DNA of 64,000 nucleotides, taken from contig NC_088680.1 of the NCBI RefSeq assembly GCF_950023065.1, positions 32,476,559 to 32,540,558 of the forward strand, written 5' to 3'. The position numbers and the translations under genes were made by a program. Shown one piece after another: positions 25,001 to 40,000 of this stretch; position 1 is the stretch's first letter; the number at the start of each line of letters is the position of its first letter. This DNA comes from Planococcus citri. Lineage: Eukaryota > Arthropoda > Insecta > Hemiptera > Pseudococcidae. Below the pieces are notes generated by a model that was not told the DNA's origin, did not search any database, and saw only the letters and a program-made list of their open reading frames with translations.

Positions 25001-28000
25001 ATTTCTCGCATTTTTGGTAAAAAAAAACAAGTTTTTCAACAACTTGATAAAAAAGCAAAATTTTTTAAAATTTAAACAAAAATTAAGATTTTTTTCAATT
25101 TAAAAATATAATTGATTGAAATTTCGACAAAAAATTAAAGCAAATTTTTTTGCAATTATTATCTAGGTATTGCAAAAAGCAAGATTTTTGCAAATTAGAA
25201 TCAAAATTTTCATGCAGTTTTAGCAAAAAGCAAGTCTTAATTTTGCAATCTTTGCAAAAAAGATTCATTTTGTAATTCTGGCAATGCTTTTTCTTGCACG
25301 TTTGGCAATAAAGTGGGACTTTTTTTGCAATGTTGGTGCAATTTTACAATTTCAGCCAAAAGCAATCTTTTTGCTTTTGTTTCAAAAAAAAAACTTTTTT
25401 TTCGATTTTGACAAAAAAAGGATTTTTTGCGTGCAATAAATTATAATTTTTTCAATTTCAAGAAAGAGTAAGATTTCTTTTCAATGTAAAATTCCTTGCA
25501 ATTTTGGCAAATAGCAAGCTTTTAAGCAATTTCAACACAAAACGAAAAAATTTTCGCAATTTTGGCAACAAACAGAATTTTTTTCACAAAATTTTAACAA
25601 TACCCTACAGCAAAACTTTCAAGCTTTTCTTGAAAAAAAAAAAAAAAAAGTCAGGATAAGTATAGGCTGCTTGATACACCCTACTAAGAATATTAATATT
25701 ACTGTAAAACTGGCATTAAAAATTACTAAAATTTATCATAACATTGATATACGTGTAAAAATGGCAAAAATGTAATATGTAGTTTACAAAAAATACCTAA
25801 AAATTCATTAAAATTCCATAAAAGCAGATAAAAATTGATATTAACGATTGATAAAGCATTGCAAAAGTCATGAAAAGTTCTGCAAAAGATGCCTCAAAGA
25901 ACAAAAAAATTGTATATAAAATTTGCAAATTTCAATTAAGTTAACAATTTTTTTTTTTAATTTGATAAAATCTATTAAAATATCATTGAGTAAAACAACT
26001 GGAAACGCTTGAAAATCGATGAAATATCCAATCCACGTGAAGCGTTAAGACTTACGATTTTCCAAAATGTTGTTTTTAGAAAATACACCAAATTGTGTGC
26101 TGAAGACTGAACATATTGTGTACAAGGTCCAGGAAAATTAGACCAAAAAAAGGGGTCATAGGGAAAATTGAGGTAGCAAGCTGAATTTTGGTATACTGGT
26201 TCATTTTTGTGTGCTGAACACGAATCCGATGAGTCCCCGCGCGTCCCTGGTGAGCGTTCTCCCCTATTGTGGATCTAAGCCCCCCAAAATCAGTTTTTTG
26301 CGATTTTCTCCGGCGCATTGCATTTTAGCGAAAATATGTGAATAGGTAAAATAATCTACGTCAAATTCCCGATCTAGTGATATATCAACTTTCCTTCTAC
26401 CCCCAAGGGGGGTGGAGCTAGGACCGTTCAAATGAGAGGGGGTTTCTAAAATGCTATTGACGCTGGGGAGGGGTGAAATTTCCCCCGACAGCGTTCGGGT
26501 TGATACTAGCATGGAAGGTGGGTACCATCGAGAAACTTCCACTTGAAAAATTTCAGATCCCCACCCCTTCCCCTTTTTGGGGGACCCCCCCTTTTCTGAA
26601 ATTTCAATAACACTTTTCTCAGCTCCATTTCAACCGATTTTGAAAATTTTTCTGGAAGTTATGTATAACCTTGGTAGGTATCCCCAAAAAAAATTTTAAC
26701 CCCCTCCCCCCATATTTAGCCCTTAAAATGACGTTTTTTTCATTTTTTATGCCTATTAACAGTCAAGATTACGAGGTACAATTTTGGAAACACGTTTTTG
26801 GATGTATTTTCGGCCCCCAAACATCATATACTTTTTTTTTTAGAAATTTTTGCTTTGGTGCGCCGTGGTGAAAAATTGGAAGAATGTGTTTTGGGGGGTA
26901 GGGGGTGAAATGGGAATTTTGAAAAAAATAACTATCAATGAGTAGGGTATCGTTTTCATATGATTCGATACCGCTGAGCACGAATATGACTTCAGATTTT
27001 CTGCTACACTCACCTACCCCTCTCCAGAGCCCCTCAGCCCCCCTCAATTTTCACGATTTTCGAAATATAGTTATTTTGATGACATTGGTGTCGTTTTCAT
27101 TTGATTCGATACCGCTGAGCACGAATATGGCTTCAGATTTTCTGCTACCCTCACTTACCCCTCTCCAGTGATGAGTTGATTTGGGGTTCACCCCCTCCCC
27201 CCTCCCCTTCATGAAATCATTATTTCCATTAGGTACACGAGTGAAAAAAGGGCGATCGTATGTGTTATGAAATAAATTTGTATTATGATTATTACAGATT
27301 AACACACTCGACCATTATCCTCCCCCTTTGGTGGATCCCTGCCCCCTGAATGATTTTTTAGTCATATCTCATTCAGTTTTATTGCTATGGGACAATTACA
27401 TAAGTTCATCGTCATTGTATACATATAAAATTTCTCGTAGAATGAGCTACAGCACATGGCTCCCCCTCGGGGGGTGGACCCTCATATTTTTTTCTTGTGA
27501 TTTTTATGTACGTAGTCATTGAATTATAAAATACATACTCATACATACTCAAGTTACAGTTATCATGAATAATTATTATGCCACATATGCTCAGCATACC
27601 TATACAGTCAAGTACACATACAGATTTGTTACGTTTTCTGCGTGGAAAAAAATCAAGGGTCCACCCCCCTCAAGGGGGAGCCATGTGCTGTAGCTTATTC
27701 TACGAGAAATTTTATGTACAATAACAATGAACTTATGTAATTTTCCCATAGCAATGAAACCAACATCATCAAAATAACTTTTATTTCGAAAATCGTGAAA
27801 ATTGAGGGAGGCTGAGGGGCTCTGGAGAGGGGTAGGTGAGTGTAGCAGAAAATCTGAGGTCATATTCGTGCTCAGCGGTATCGAATCATATGAAAACGAC
27901 ACCAATGTCATCAAAATAACTATATTTCGAAAATCGTGAAAATTGAGGGGGGCTGAGGGGCTCTGGAGAGGGGTAGGTGAGTGTAGCAGAAAATCTGAAG

Positions 28001-31000
28001 TCATATTCGTGCTCAGCGGTATCGAATCATATGAAAACGATACCCTACTCATTGATAGTTATTTTTTTCAAAATTCCCATTTCACCCCCTACCCCCCAAA
28101 ACACATTCTTCCAATTTTTCACCACGGCGCACCAAAGCAAAAATTTCTAAAAAAAAAAGTATATGATGTTTGGGGGCCGAAAATACATCCAAAAACGTGT
28201 TTCCAAAATTGTACCTCGTAATCTTGACTGTTAATAGGCATAAAAAATGAAAAAAACGTCATTTTAAGGGCTAAATATGGGGGGAGGGGGTTAAAATTTT
28301 TTTTGGGGATACCTACCAAGGTTATACATAACTTCCAGAAAAATTTTCAAAATCGGTTGAAATGGAGCTGAGAAAAGTGTTATTGAAATTTCAGAAAAGG
28401 GGGGGTCCCCCAAAAAGGGGAAGGGGTGGGGATCTGAAATTTTTCAAGTGGAAGTTTCTCGATGGTACCCACCTTCCATGCTAGTATCAACCCGAACGCT
28501 GTCGGGGGAAATTTCACCCCTCCCCAGCGTCAATAGCATTTTAGAAACCCCCTCTCATTTGAACGGTCCTAGCTCCACCCCCCTTGGGGGTAGAAGGAAA
28601 GTTGATATATCACTAGATCGGGAATTTGACGTAGATTATTTTACCTATTCACATATTTTCGCTAAAATGCAATGCGCCGGAGAAAATCGCAAAAAACTGA
28701 TTTTGGGGGGCTTAGATCCACAATAGGGGAGAACGCTCACCAGGGACGCGCGGGGACTCATCGGATTCGTGTTCAGCACACAAAAATGAACCAGTATACC
28801 AAAATTCAGCTTGCTACCTCAATTTTCCCTATGGAATGTTATTTTTCCTGGACAAATTTTATCAGAATGATGTTAATGAAATTTGATGAATTTTTCAGTT
28901 CTTAATTATCAACAATTTTTCAGTCAATTGAAGTATTTTTTAGAAATTTTTCTCAATTTTTGAAATCAAATCTATCAAGTTTCATTAATTTTCAACTGTT
29001 TTTATGGCATTGTAACAAATTTTTTAGGCAATTTTCACAAAAAAATATAGCTCAATTTTGCCATTTTTTAATCAATTTTTTTGGGGGAAATTTCACTGAA
29101 CCTAAAATCAATTTTACATGCAAAAAAAATGGCATTTTATTTTGATATAATTTGATTATAGTTTTTCATAACTGTCAGTAATTTTTGCTTATTTTCGGAA
29201 TTTTTGATATCTATATTTTACTCAAATTATACTACTTTCATCCATTTTTAACTTGGTTTATAACATTTTAAGTAATTCTGAAGCAATTTTCAAATAATAT
29301 TTTGCTTCATTCCTCAATTTCCATCATTTCGTTAGGGTCTTAGTTGAAAATTCGTCAAGTTGGTAGAAAGCTTTTTTGAATTTTTTTCAACTCTTCAAAA
29401 TCATTCTCAAGATGAACAAAATTTGAAAAAATTCAAGCACAATGCTCTTACCTCTACCTTCATAACAAATTTCAAGTCAATCTATGGGCCAGATCTTCAC
29501 CTCCCTCACACACCATAAATTCACCTCACTCAAACAAAAATTCAAACACGATGAACAACCCCTCATCGCAATATCCTATACCATAGGAAAAAAAACCAGG
29601 ACACCCTGTAAACACTAAAACACACCACCGAGAAAAAAAATGTCTTCAACTCGTTCACTCGTGTAGCTGGAATTAATCAATCGGCAGGGTAGCTGTTCGC
29701 CTGTTCTGGTGGCCGAATAACAAAAAAAACATTAATCTTCTGATCGAAATGTTCAAATGGTAAATGACACAAGAGCTGCGAAGAAATCGCCATATAAATT
29801 AACGCCTTATCATGTCGAATTACGTTAAAAAGGTCATTTCCGAAATTTCAATACACGGCCGAGCGGCGGCGGCGGCGGCGAATGGATAACCGAGGCTCAC
29901 TCGGTACATTCAGGTCGAAAGGATGGGGGGGCATGGGCAGATATAATAAAGGCAGCATAAATGTCGGAGCGGAGGTCGCAGCCACACCCAAATTATTCAC
30001 ATTGCAACCATCGCACGCTATTTCTAATGACAAGGATAAACACCATTAATATAGAAAAAAGGCCAACCGAGGCTAGCATTGGAAAAAAATATAAGGTACT
30101 AAGAGTCGTACCTTTGCTTTCCAATGTGCGGTTCGAGGTTTGGAAAAAAAATCGAGACCCACCCTGCAATTTGCCAACGTGAAATATACTACACTTCCAT
30201 CATCATCCCCACAGCACGACGATGATGATCATAAACAAAAAGCACTAGGAAATGACCTGTCTATCAACACGTTTTTTTTCCTCTTCTTTCCTCGTTCCTT
30301 ACATTTCTTTTCATGCGGCTCGTCTTCTTCGTTCAGGTCGTTCTTGCGAGCCCTGCCCAAGCCCCCCGTTCCTTACATAAATTCTTGTCGCTTTTCTTCG
30401 CCATCTCTTACTATTACACGAGTGTATAGTGCTCTGGGTCTTCGTTCTCTATCGAGTCATTCGCAGCGAGCTGACGCTAATTAAATTAAAAAATACAATA
30501 TCCCCGCTTAAGTATTTTGAATTATTGAATAAAAGCCCTCGGTTTGTCCGATTCTTAGCACAGACAGAACACACAACCGAGCCCCAAAAATATTTAACCA
30601 GTTGGTATATAGTATAACCGCGTGGCCTGCCCTGGCCTGATTAAATACTTTATAATATTACACGAAACGAGGCTATTTACGCTGCCATCGTCATCATCAT
30701 CATCATTGTATGGCAGTATTTCGCTGTGTAAGTATTTTCATTACATCGAAAGCTATAAGCCATCGAGAGTGTAGTCGTAGTCGTATAACGTATAATAATC
30801 GACCATAATAAAACCCTGATGTAGCTTCATTTTGCCACTCCTTTGGGACCATGGCATGGCACATAAACTAGCCTTATTATTGAAAATTTCGCGGTGATTT
30901 TTTTTTCTTTTTTTTTCGTTTTGTTTCTCGCCTCACGCGAACTTTTCCAGCTCGAGCTATAGGTACTGGTAGTAGATTAAATAGGTATAGAATTGCAACT

Positions 31001-34000
31001 TCGACGTCGTCGTATTTATAGTCATCGATAATCGAACGATAAATTAACGAATCGCACGCTACGAGAAATTTTTCGCATTGGGTCGATACTCACGCTGGAA
31101 ATTTCCGTCTATCACCGCGATTACAGACCGTGTCGCGCGTCAAAGCCGCCAAAACCTGCAACTTTATATTATACGTAGGTACCTACAATTGACATATTAC
31201 ATTATGGTATATCGAAGGGTGAAAAAATCTAATAATGGAACTCTCCTATAATATAAGTACACGTTAAATATTTATTTTTCATTTTTATATATACCAAGGC
31301 CTGGTGCGGCGGCGTGCTTACGACCTTTATATACGTTCTCTGTCCCTTTCTCTCGCTTTCGCTCTCACCATCGACGATGTTCGTTTCGTACATAGTACCA
31401 ATTTTAATAAACAATAGAACAAAACAATAAAAAGAAAATCCAACGCTAGTGTCAGTTCTCCTCTTCTTTTTATAGGCACCTTTCTTTCTTCTCTCAGCCA
31501 TCATATCGCCACCTACTGTATGTGATGTACTCTACAATCCACATTCTACATTCGCTATATCGAGATCCCTTTCGCGAAAAATCCACTATACCAGCATCTT
31601 GAACGTGACCATCAAAACGTGAACTACCACGGACTAAAAATTTCCCCACGGCTGAGGAAAAATTCCACCGCGTGGAATATTATATTTAAGCTGAAAGGGG
31701 TTCGTATTCTTTCCGGCAGAAAAATTCCATCGAGATTTAAAATAAAATGACGTCGAATAAAAGAGAATAATTACAGAAAATTTTCCAAATTAGGATTCGG
31801 CGATGAGAGAATTATTTCTGTTCATTTGGAAAACAATTCGGGTCATGAATCTCGTTACTTTTTTGCTTAGGGAGGAATTTTGGAAAAATTTCCACTCTAT
31901 TACCATTTTAATGAGGAGTTCGTCTCTTGGTTGAAAGAGAGAGGTTAGAGGTATATTGAAAGAATAAGATATTACATTTTTTTACGAACTATTCATACTA
32001 ACTACATATTTTTTGTACAGTATACCAGTGCGCCATGGCGCGAGCGGTATAAGGGCTCTCGTTCAAATTTATAATAAATGGATTAATATAAAAATAGATC
32101 ACAGATATATCTATAACAACAGCATAAACCGAACACATCGAGTGAAAAACCACAGAGTAGTAAATAGCGAATAACTTAATAATATAACCAATAGCACAGT
32201 TACAGCTTGGTAATAGGATCAAATCAAAACAATAATATAACCAGTAGCATAGTACAGCATAATAATATGAGCAAATCAAAATGAGAGGGGTTTTGCGATA
32301 AGGGCCCTTGTGGTGATATTTCGATTTTTTCAGGAGAGAGAAAACATCGAATTGCTTCGATTTTTTCGATTTTTTTTTTTTTGATTTTTGGGTGCAGTGT
32401 TGTCGTGCGCATAGGTTGGATGGGAAATTTTGACGAAGTTCGTTCATCATCGCCTGATATCCGTGATTTAGAAAAGAGACCTTGTGGTGAAAAGGCAAAT
32501 TTACACAACGTTACAGACTATCCCGCAAAAAAATACCAACAAATTCGGATTCGCCATGAAATTTTACATAGGTAACAACAATAAAATAATTTTTCCATCG
32601 ACCTTTTTTTTTAAAAAAAAAAAAAATCAAAAACAAACAAAAACTTTGTTTTTCGATTTCCCAAAAATGTGAGTTTTTGAGTATTCATGTTCAAGTAATT
32701 TTTAAACGAGAAGTTGATGAGATAGGCGAAATCTGATTGCACCATTCGATTTCTCGTGAAAATGTGAGTCGGAATCGCCAATAAAAAAAAAAAACATCGA
32801 ATCACCACAAGGACCCATATCGCGAAACGCCTCTCAAATGATACAATTAGAAATCAGGAACAATCATATGCATATTACAAACTTCAAATTAGAATTAGAA
32901 TTACTACAGTTCATTATTCAACAACTACAGCAAATTAAGCAATAGCACACAAAGAACTACATAACATAACATAAGGCAGGTAAATTTTGACAGGTGTTGT
33001 AAATCAAAGAAGTAGCAGTGGGTATTTCGCAAACAGATGGTTGTGTAGTACTTAATAATTAGGAATCAGCAAGCAAGCTTTCTTTCAGACGTTTCTTAAA
33101 GTTTTCCACCCTACCTTTATTGCGAATTTCAGTGGGTACCTTATTATAAATTATTGGAAATTGGTAGGGTGCCTGCATGCGTGTTCTCTCATACTTCCAG
33201 TTGGGGACCTGAGCTACATTGTTCCGTGCCCTTAACCCAAGCCTACGTATATTCCCAACACCAAAAGAGTCCTTTCTCTTATGCACATAAGTCGCAGCAT
33301 ACAGATCATATGCCTTCTCTAGGCGAAGGATCCCCAATTTTTCAAACACTCCTTTTGTTGTATCACGCCTCTGGAGGCCAACCACATTACGAATTGCCCA
33401 TTTTTGTAGAGTAATTAATGGCTGGATATGAACTTTTGCAGCTCCCCCCCACGCGACAAGACCGTACTTTAGGACTGAATCGTACAATGCAAAGTATATT
33501 TTCCTCAGGTGGAATTCGCTGAAATACCCCCTAAGGTAGAACAGTAGGAAATTTAGGCAACGTAACTTGGCTTGTAGGTATTGGCTATGAGCCTCCCATT
33601 TTAATTTCGAATCAAAAACTACCCCCAGATATTTGAATGAGTCAACTTGACTTAATGGGCTACAGTTGCAGTTTTCCAAGCAATTTAATTTTTCGTGCAG
33701 AAAGCATTTACCGTGGAGTTTTGGGATATCGCGCAGGCAGTAGGCCATGAGTTGTGCCTTTTTCCGGTTAGGAGTTAATTTGTGAGCTGAAAACCAGCCA
33801 TTTAGGAGGATCATAGCTGAGTTTATTAATTTTATCAGTTTATTTGTGGAGTAGTTACCAAAAACTGCAGCCAAGTCATCCGCAAATCCATACAGCGTAC
33901 CACCAAGATCTACTTTAAAAACATCATTGAGGTAGATGAGAAACAATAGAGGACCTAAAACACTCCCTTGAGGAACACCCCTTCGTATCCCCCTACCATT

Positions 34001-37000
34001 ACCCAAGTTTGACCCAATTTTTACACGCTGCACTCTATTAGTAAGGTATGAACTCAGCCAAGCATGGAAAGTGCCCCGAAAACCACAGTTGAACAGTTTC
34101 TGCAGAAGTATATCAAAATCGACAGTATCAAAAGCCTTTGAGAGGTCAATGTATACCACCCCAACCTGTTTACCTTCCTCCAAGTAAGAAGTAATTTCTC
34201 TAATTTTATCAAATAGCGCATCATCAACACTTCTGTGTGGTAGAAACCCATATTGACTTTTTCCAAAAAACGAATACTTTGTAAGGAAATTCAACATTCT
34301 GTTTTTAACTATTTTTTCAAAGACCTTTGAGATAGTAGGGAGTAGGCTTATTGGTCTATAGTTCGTAAGGTCTTGGTCACTGCCAGACTTAAGGACTGGC
34401 ACTACAAGAGAGTCTTTCAGCAACCTTGGGAAGATACCCTGCTCAATGGAACGATTGAATAGGTTTGTGAGTGGCTCTGCAAGAACTTCCGCATTTTCTT
34501 TTAAAGCACGCGCTGGTATACCATCATGACCTGTGCATGGCTTTGCTTGCAATTTCATGATATACCTAAACGTTTCAGCAGTTGTTATTTCATACATAGC
34601 AAAGCTATTGGCAAACCTGGTTTCTGGGTATTCATTGGTAATGACTTGACCATCAAATTTTGAAGAAAATTTCTCAACAACCTCGGTAAAATACTCCCCA
34701 AATGCGTCCGCGATTTGTACCCCATTTGACTCTGAATCAAGTAGTTGACCACCAACCAAAATTTTTTCAACATTTTTCTTCGGTGAAGAGAGGAGAAGAG
34801 GAGGTGAAAAAGTTATAGGTATCTTTCCAAAAGATAAGCGTTTTTTTGAAACAGTTTTTCAAAAAAATTAAATCACCAGGTTGAGTTGATTTACAGTTTT
34901 TTTTTGTTTTCAAAATTGATGGGCTTGGGGAATAGTCAACTGTTTATATTGTTCTTTTTTTCGTTATGATTTGGAGTGATAATTTGTAATATTCAGACTT
35001 CATCTCAATATGTTCTGGACCGTTCTTCTGAATATTATAGTTCAAAATTTCCAATTGTATTTATTTATTTTTCTAATTAAGTAATACAGATTTTTTTAAA
35101 AAGTAAAAATGGATATTTGACCAGAAAATATTTTTCATTTATTTTCCAACGTTAATAACGAGAAGAAGAAGAATGAACATTTGAACAATATCATGTTCTG
35201 AGTTATATTTAATGACAATCTCTTCAATAATGAAAACATCCCAGAGCTTACAGACGAGGAGAATTTCTCTCTTCACCCTTTCCTCTCCTCGCCAAAAAAA
35301 GGAGTTCATTGAGTAAAAACGATTGCATCCACAATCATATTGATTAAAATTTTTCAAAACAGTAATATTTTCCAGAAACGCAAACACTAATGAGTATTGA
35401 CGTACGAGTTTCATTTTCAAAGTACACAGCCCCCCTTCACCCTCAAAAAAGGGTGGGAATTGAAAAAAAATATTTTAAAAAAATATAGAAATTGAAACTT
35501 TGAGCTTCTGTCCAAAGAAAAGGAAAAGAGAATATTGATTTTATGAGCTGAAGTTTTTACGTCTTTTGGAGGTCGTTCTATTCACAAAAGGATGTCTGAA
35601 CAGACATATTAACATGCAAAAGCAGCACACATTTCAGTACAGTAGGAAAATTTCATAAATAGTTCGATTAGAGGATCAAGGGGAGGAGAGTCTCGGATGA
35701 AAATGTATTCGAGCTAGATTCTTTCAGATCATGAAACATTTTCCCATTTTCAAAGAAAATTAACGCTTAGAAAAAGAAATACAAAAATAAAATAAAATTT
35801 TAAAACAAATAGAAAATTAATTAAAAATTGAAAGATTTGAAGATAAAACAGAAAAAACGCAGCACTTTTTTGCAATTTTGGCAAAAAATAGGTTTCGGTT
35901 CAAAATGTAAAGCTTTGTGACAGTTTTTAACAAGAAAGAACTTTTGGATATTTTAGCCAAAAAGCACGACTTTTTTGCAAGCTTTGGCAATTTTGGTTCA
36001 AAGTAAGTATTCTTGGCAATTTCAGCAAAAAATAGCCCTTTTGCAGTTTTGGCAAAAATATAGGGCTTTTTGCATTTTTAGCAGAAAAATAGGGCGTTTT
36101 TTGCAATTTACTCGACAAATTTTTGTTCTCCAACTAAAATAGTAAAATAGCCCTTTCTTGTCAACAATATTTAAAAAACGTCACATCTTTACTTAAATGG
36201 CAAAAAATACTCCTAATTGCCAAAATTGCAAAAATGTACCACTTTTATAAAAAAAATCGTCAATGAGCCACTTTTTTGAAAAAAACTGATTTTTTTGCAA
36301 TTTTGACAAACAAACTAAGATATGTTTTTTTGTAGAAATTTTGATAGAAAAAATGGGAACATCTTTAGTAATTCTTGCAAAGAAAAAGGACTTCTTCGTA
36401 ATTATAGGTTTTACCTCATAGACTTAAAAAAATTATCTATTTTTTCAAAAACTGAAAAATATTTATAGAACTGTAGCACATTCTCCACTATCTCTTTGGA
36501 AAAAAGTTTGAATGACATTTTCTCCTTGCTGCTTTCCTGAGGGCACACATGATGCCTCATTTACAAGAGGGAGGGGTCGAACTAGGCCTTGACAGTTTTT
36601 TTATGTTCATCAAAAAAATCACCAGATTGTTTGAGGGAAACTTTAAAAAACTTCAAATAGGTAATTCTATCATTTCGTTTTGAAATTCAAAAAATTTTAA
36701 AACTTGTCATACTACAAATTACCTAATGAAATACTTGATTCAATTATTTTCCCAATTTTTCGATTGAAATTCTCTGAAAAAAAGGAAAGACAGCGAGCAA
36801 ATTTTTTCTCTCCAAAACTTACAATTTCAACTTCGTAATTCAGAAAAATCGAGGGAGGGGAAGGGGGGGGTCATTTTTAGATCCTAGCAGTAGTTTTAAT
36901 GTTTTATTTATGTTGTTTTACACATTTCGATAAATTTTTCATACAGCTCTCGTATAAATTCTGTAAAAGCGAAAATGATAAAATAAATCCGAGCAACTAT

Positions 37001-40000
37001 TTTTTTTTTTTTGTTTATTTGTTTATTGTTTATTTGTTCCATACATGAATCTTAATAAATATGTACCTTTAACGACCCTCCAGTACCTTTCGGTGATCAT
37101 TTTTCCAATTCCGAGCTTGAAAGGCTTGAAAGGATAACAGTTTTGCTGTTTCCACCAAAGATCATAAAAAAGTCTTCACTTTTACGCGACAGCCAGGTAA
37201 TTTGAAATTAATTGAATTACAACGTAAAATTCAGCAAAATTAAAAAATCTAGTGTATAAACCTTATTATAGCCTTCCAGACGAGCTATAAAATTGATAAT
37301 GGAGACATTTTAATTCGCCTCGATACTAAAAAGGGTTTGATGCGAAGGTTCGAATCGACTAATTGTGCTCATAAGGTCCAAATTTTTTCATAAGTGATTT
37401 TTTTTCTCGAATAACGAGCAATGAAATTCTCTTGAACAGATGAAGGTAACTTTTTTTCAACTATGTAGATTCATTAAAAATGAAACAAAAACTGATTTAA
37501 ATTTATTAATCGTATTTTAGCTTCCCATTTTAACCTTTTTCATGATGTATATTTTCAAAATTTGCTCGAAATATATATTTTTTTCAAAAGTTGTTTATTT
37601 TGTCGTATAACGAAATGAAATTTAAAAAAAAACTCGATAAATTTGTTATCAAAAATTGATATTTCAAAACCATCTGTTTACATTAATTCATGGTATTTCA
37701 ATATTTCTTCATCGACTACACCACAAGTCTGAATAATTTCTTCTTCATCCATTACCGAGAAAAACATGATTAATAAACCTTCACCGAACACAACACACAC
37801 ACATTCACATCAAACCCACATCTATACTTTCTGAACACCCTACACGTGGTAAAATATAGCACTTCGTGACAGGCGACGAGACACCGAGGTATAAAAAAAA
37901 AAGCAATCCTTCCAAGAAATCTGAAAGCGCAGCATACATCAACAAACAACACAACCTCCACCACACGTACTTTTTTTTCTTCTTCTTTCAATCCAACCAA
38001 ACGAATGATTTCCAATCACAACGAAAAATATACTCCATTCCCGTTCATTTTCATGCTCTCTCTTTTTCTCAAAGAGCACATAGGATAAAAAATTCGTCGT
38101 TTACGAAAAAATAAAATATCTATAAAAATAACGAACGAGGAAAAAAAATTTCGCCGAGTAGAAATTTTCAAAACGAGTTGAAAAAAATTACACGCGGAGT
38201 GAGATAAAACGCGACACAAAGATGAAAAAGTGAACCGTGCGGTGATACGGATGAGGAAAAGAGTAGAGAGGAAAGAGACCGAAAAACAGATAGGAATTTC
38301 CGACCAAATACACCGAAATGTAAACAAAAAGCAACCGTGTAAACGAGAGACGAAGTCGAGATATTGAAGCAATAAGTAATATGTATACTCTTTAGTAGCG
38401 TGGACCGTGGAGGGACGAGGGAGCGAGCAAACAGGATGAAAAAAGGATAGAGACAGGCAAGGAACTATGCAGAAGGGTCGAAGTGGTAATAAACACGAAT
38501 TCTTTAGCTTACCCTAGGAAATTTACCGATATAGTGAAGGAAAAAAATACGTACTTCGGAACGAAATGTTCGATTATTACAATTCTCATTTTGTAGATAG
38601 GCTGAGGCACTAGGCAGACATGTAAGATGTACTCGTAGTTTATTAGATTTATTAAAATGTGCAGCTTCTCTAACGTAAGAATAAGAACAAACTAATACCC
38701 TATCAAAAATGGAGCAAGGTTGATCGAGGGAGAGAGGGGATATGGGGAAAGGTACAAAATACGAAAAATATGTCTGAAAAAGTTGATACCCTCTAAAGCT
38801 TGATGATTGAAAAAATGTCAGTGAATCTAGAAAGAAATTTTTAAAAAAAATTAATGAAACTAAGTGATTGATTTGTAGAATTTCCAGAATTCTGAGCCCC
38901 CCTCCCCCATTGATTTTACAGCTTTTACACATTTCAATTTTTTTTAAATGAACATTTTTGCAAACAAGATGTTTTAACAACATGTTTGCCATTTTTTTCC
39001 ATATTTTGAAACATTAAGATGATTTGTTACGTTTTTTTCTAATGTTTTGAAAAAAGGTACCTACTAAACTTAAAAATATGTACCAAAACCAAAATTGGAA
39101 AACTATTCAATTTTTTTCATCATAAAATAAGCATGAGCAACTTCAAATCATTTCGTAATAATTTTCAACCAATTTCAACTCAAATGCTTTATTTTTGGGG
39201 AAAAAAATGATTTAATTAGTGATTTCAGTGTTACTAAAAATTACAATTACAAAATTCTTTCGATGTTGCATATTATTTTGTCTTCAAAAATGTATCTTTT
39301 CTTTTATTGACCAAAAATACCAAGGTGGCTGATTCTAAAAAAGATGAAAAAAAATGTACGATGAGGTTGAACTTTCTACAATTTGGATTCTTTTAATTTT
39401 TTGTTAGAACTTCTCAATCCCCCCCCCCCCTAATCACTTTTCCAAAATGCGACAGTACAGAAAAATTTCAACTGTTTCATCACAAACAATCGACGTAATT
39501 TCGAGAAAATCGAACGTGAAATTCAGAAGGGGCTGAAAATGGCTCAAGAGAGGGACTAATTAAGATGAAAATTTGATAAAGGAAATCAAATTGATCTGCT
39601 ATTTTAGTGGCATAGGGAAGTTCATTATTATATTATCAGATTAGCCTCACAAAGTTCAACTGGAGAACCCTCTCCCCTCCCTAAAAAGTTTTTTTTGAGG
39701 AAGATACGAAAAATGCACAGATCTAAACCACAAAAAACTGAAAAACAGTTTAGCTTCTAAAAAAAATTCTCAAACTGGAGGTACAAAGATAAGAAGGCAA
39801 CAGAAATTCAAAGAATTTACTGAGTAAAGCAAGAAATAGACTGTTTTGGAGATGAGAAGCCTTTTCCACCTAATTTTTTTGAGGAAAAGAGCTTCAGTTC
39901 TAATTTCATGAGGTTCAAATTTATCGAAGTGAAATAAATCATAAATTTGATTCAAACTCAAGCTCGAGAGAAATGGAGGGAGGGAGGGAGGGAGAGGAAG

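Larger units (their letters stand above)
24067..29608. mobile_element. Possible composite bounded by CAGGGTGTYCT ends at TA
   Basis: TA-CAGGGTGTTCT at 24065 and AGGACACCCTG-TA ending at 29610 are inverted to each other, and each is flanked by TA, the target of Tc1/mariner-type elements. The interior holds the degenerate GGCAAAAA repeats and the large palindrome. The similarity does not extend past about 12 bases, and the same word also occurs singly at about 46355, so these could be ends of unrelated copies rather than one 5.5-kb element. Confidence 0.25.

Noticed and set aside
26076..28905. Mirrored 92-, 66- and 80-residue frames
   Set aside because: They repeat because the DNA is palindromic; they have no Met-to-stop conservation independent of DNA identity and no known domain.
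31998..32498. 166-codon minus-strand frame rich in Tyr, Ile and Lys
   Set aside because: It runs across the TIR element and LINE tail units, so it cannot be an old gene; it has no recognisable protein pattern.
38504..38992. 162-codon minus-strand open frame
   Set aside because: Composition follows the local A/T-rich DNA, there is no domain, motif or homologous pattern, and no splice context or conserved start.
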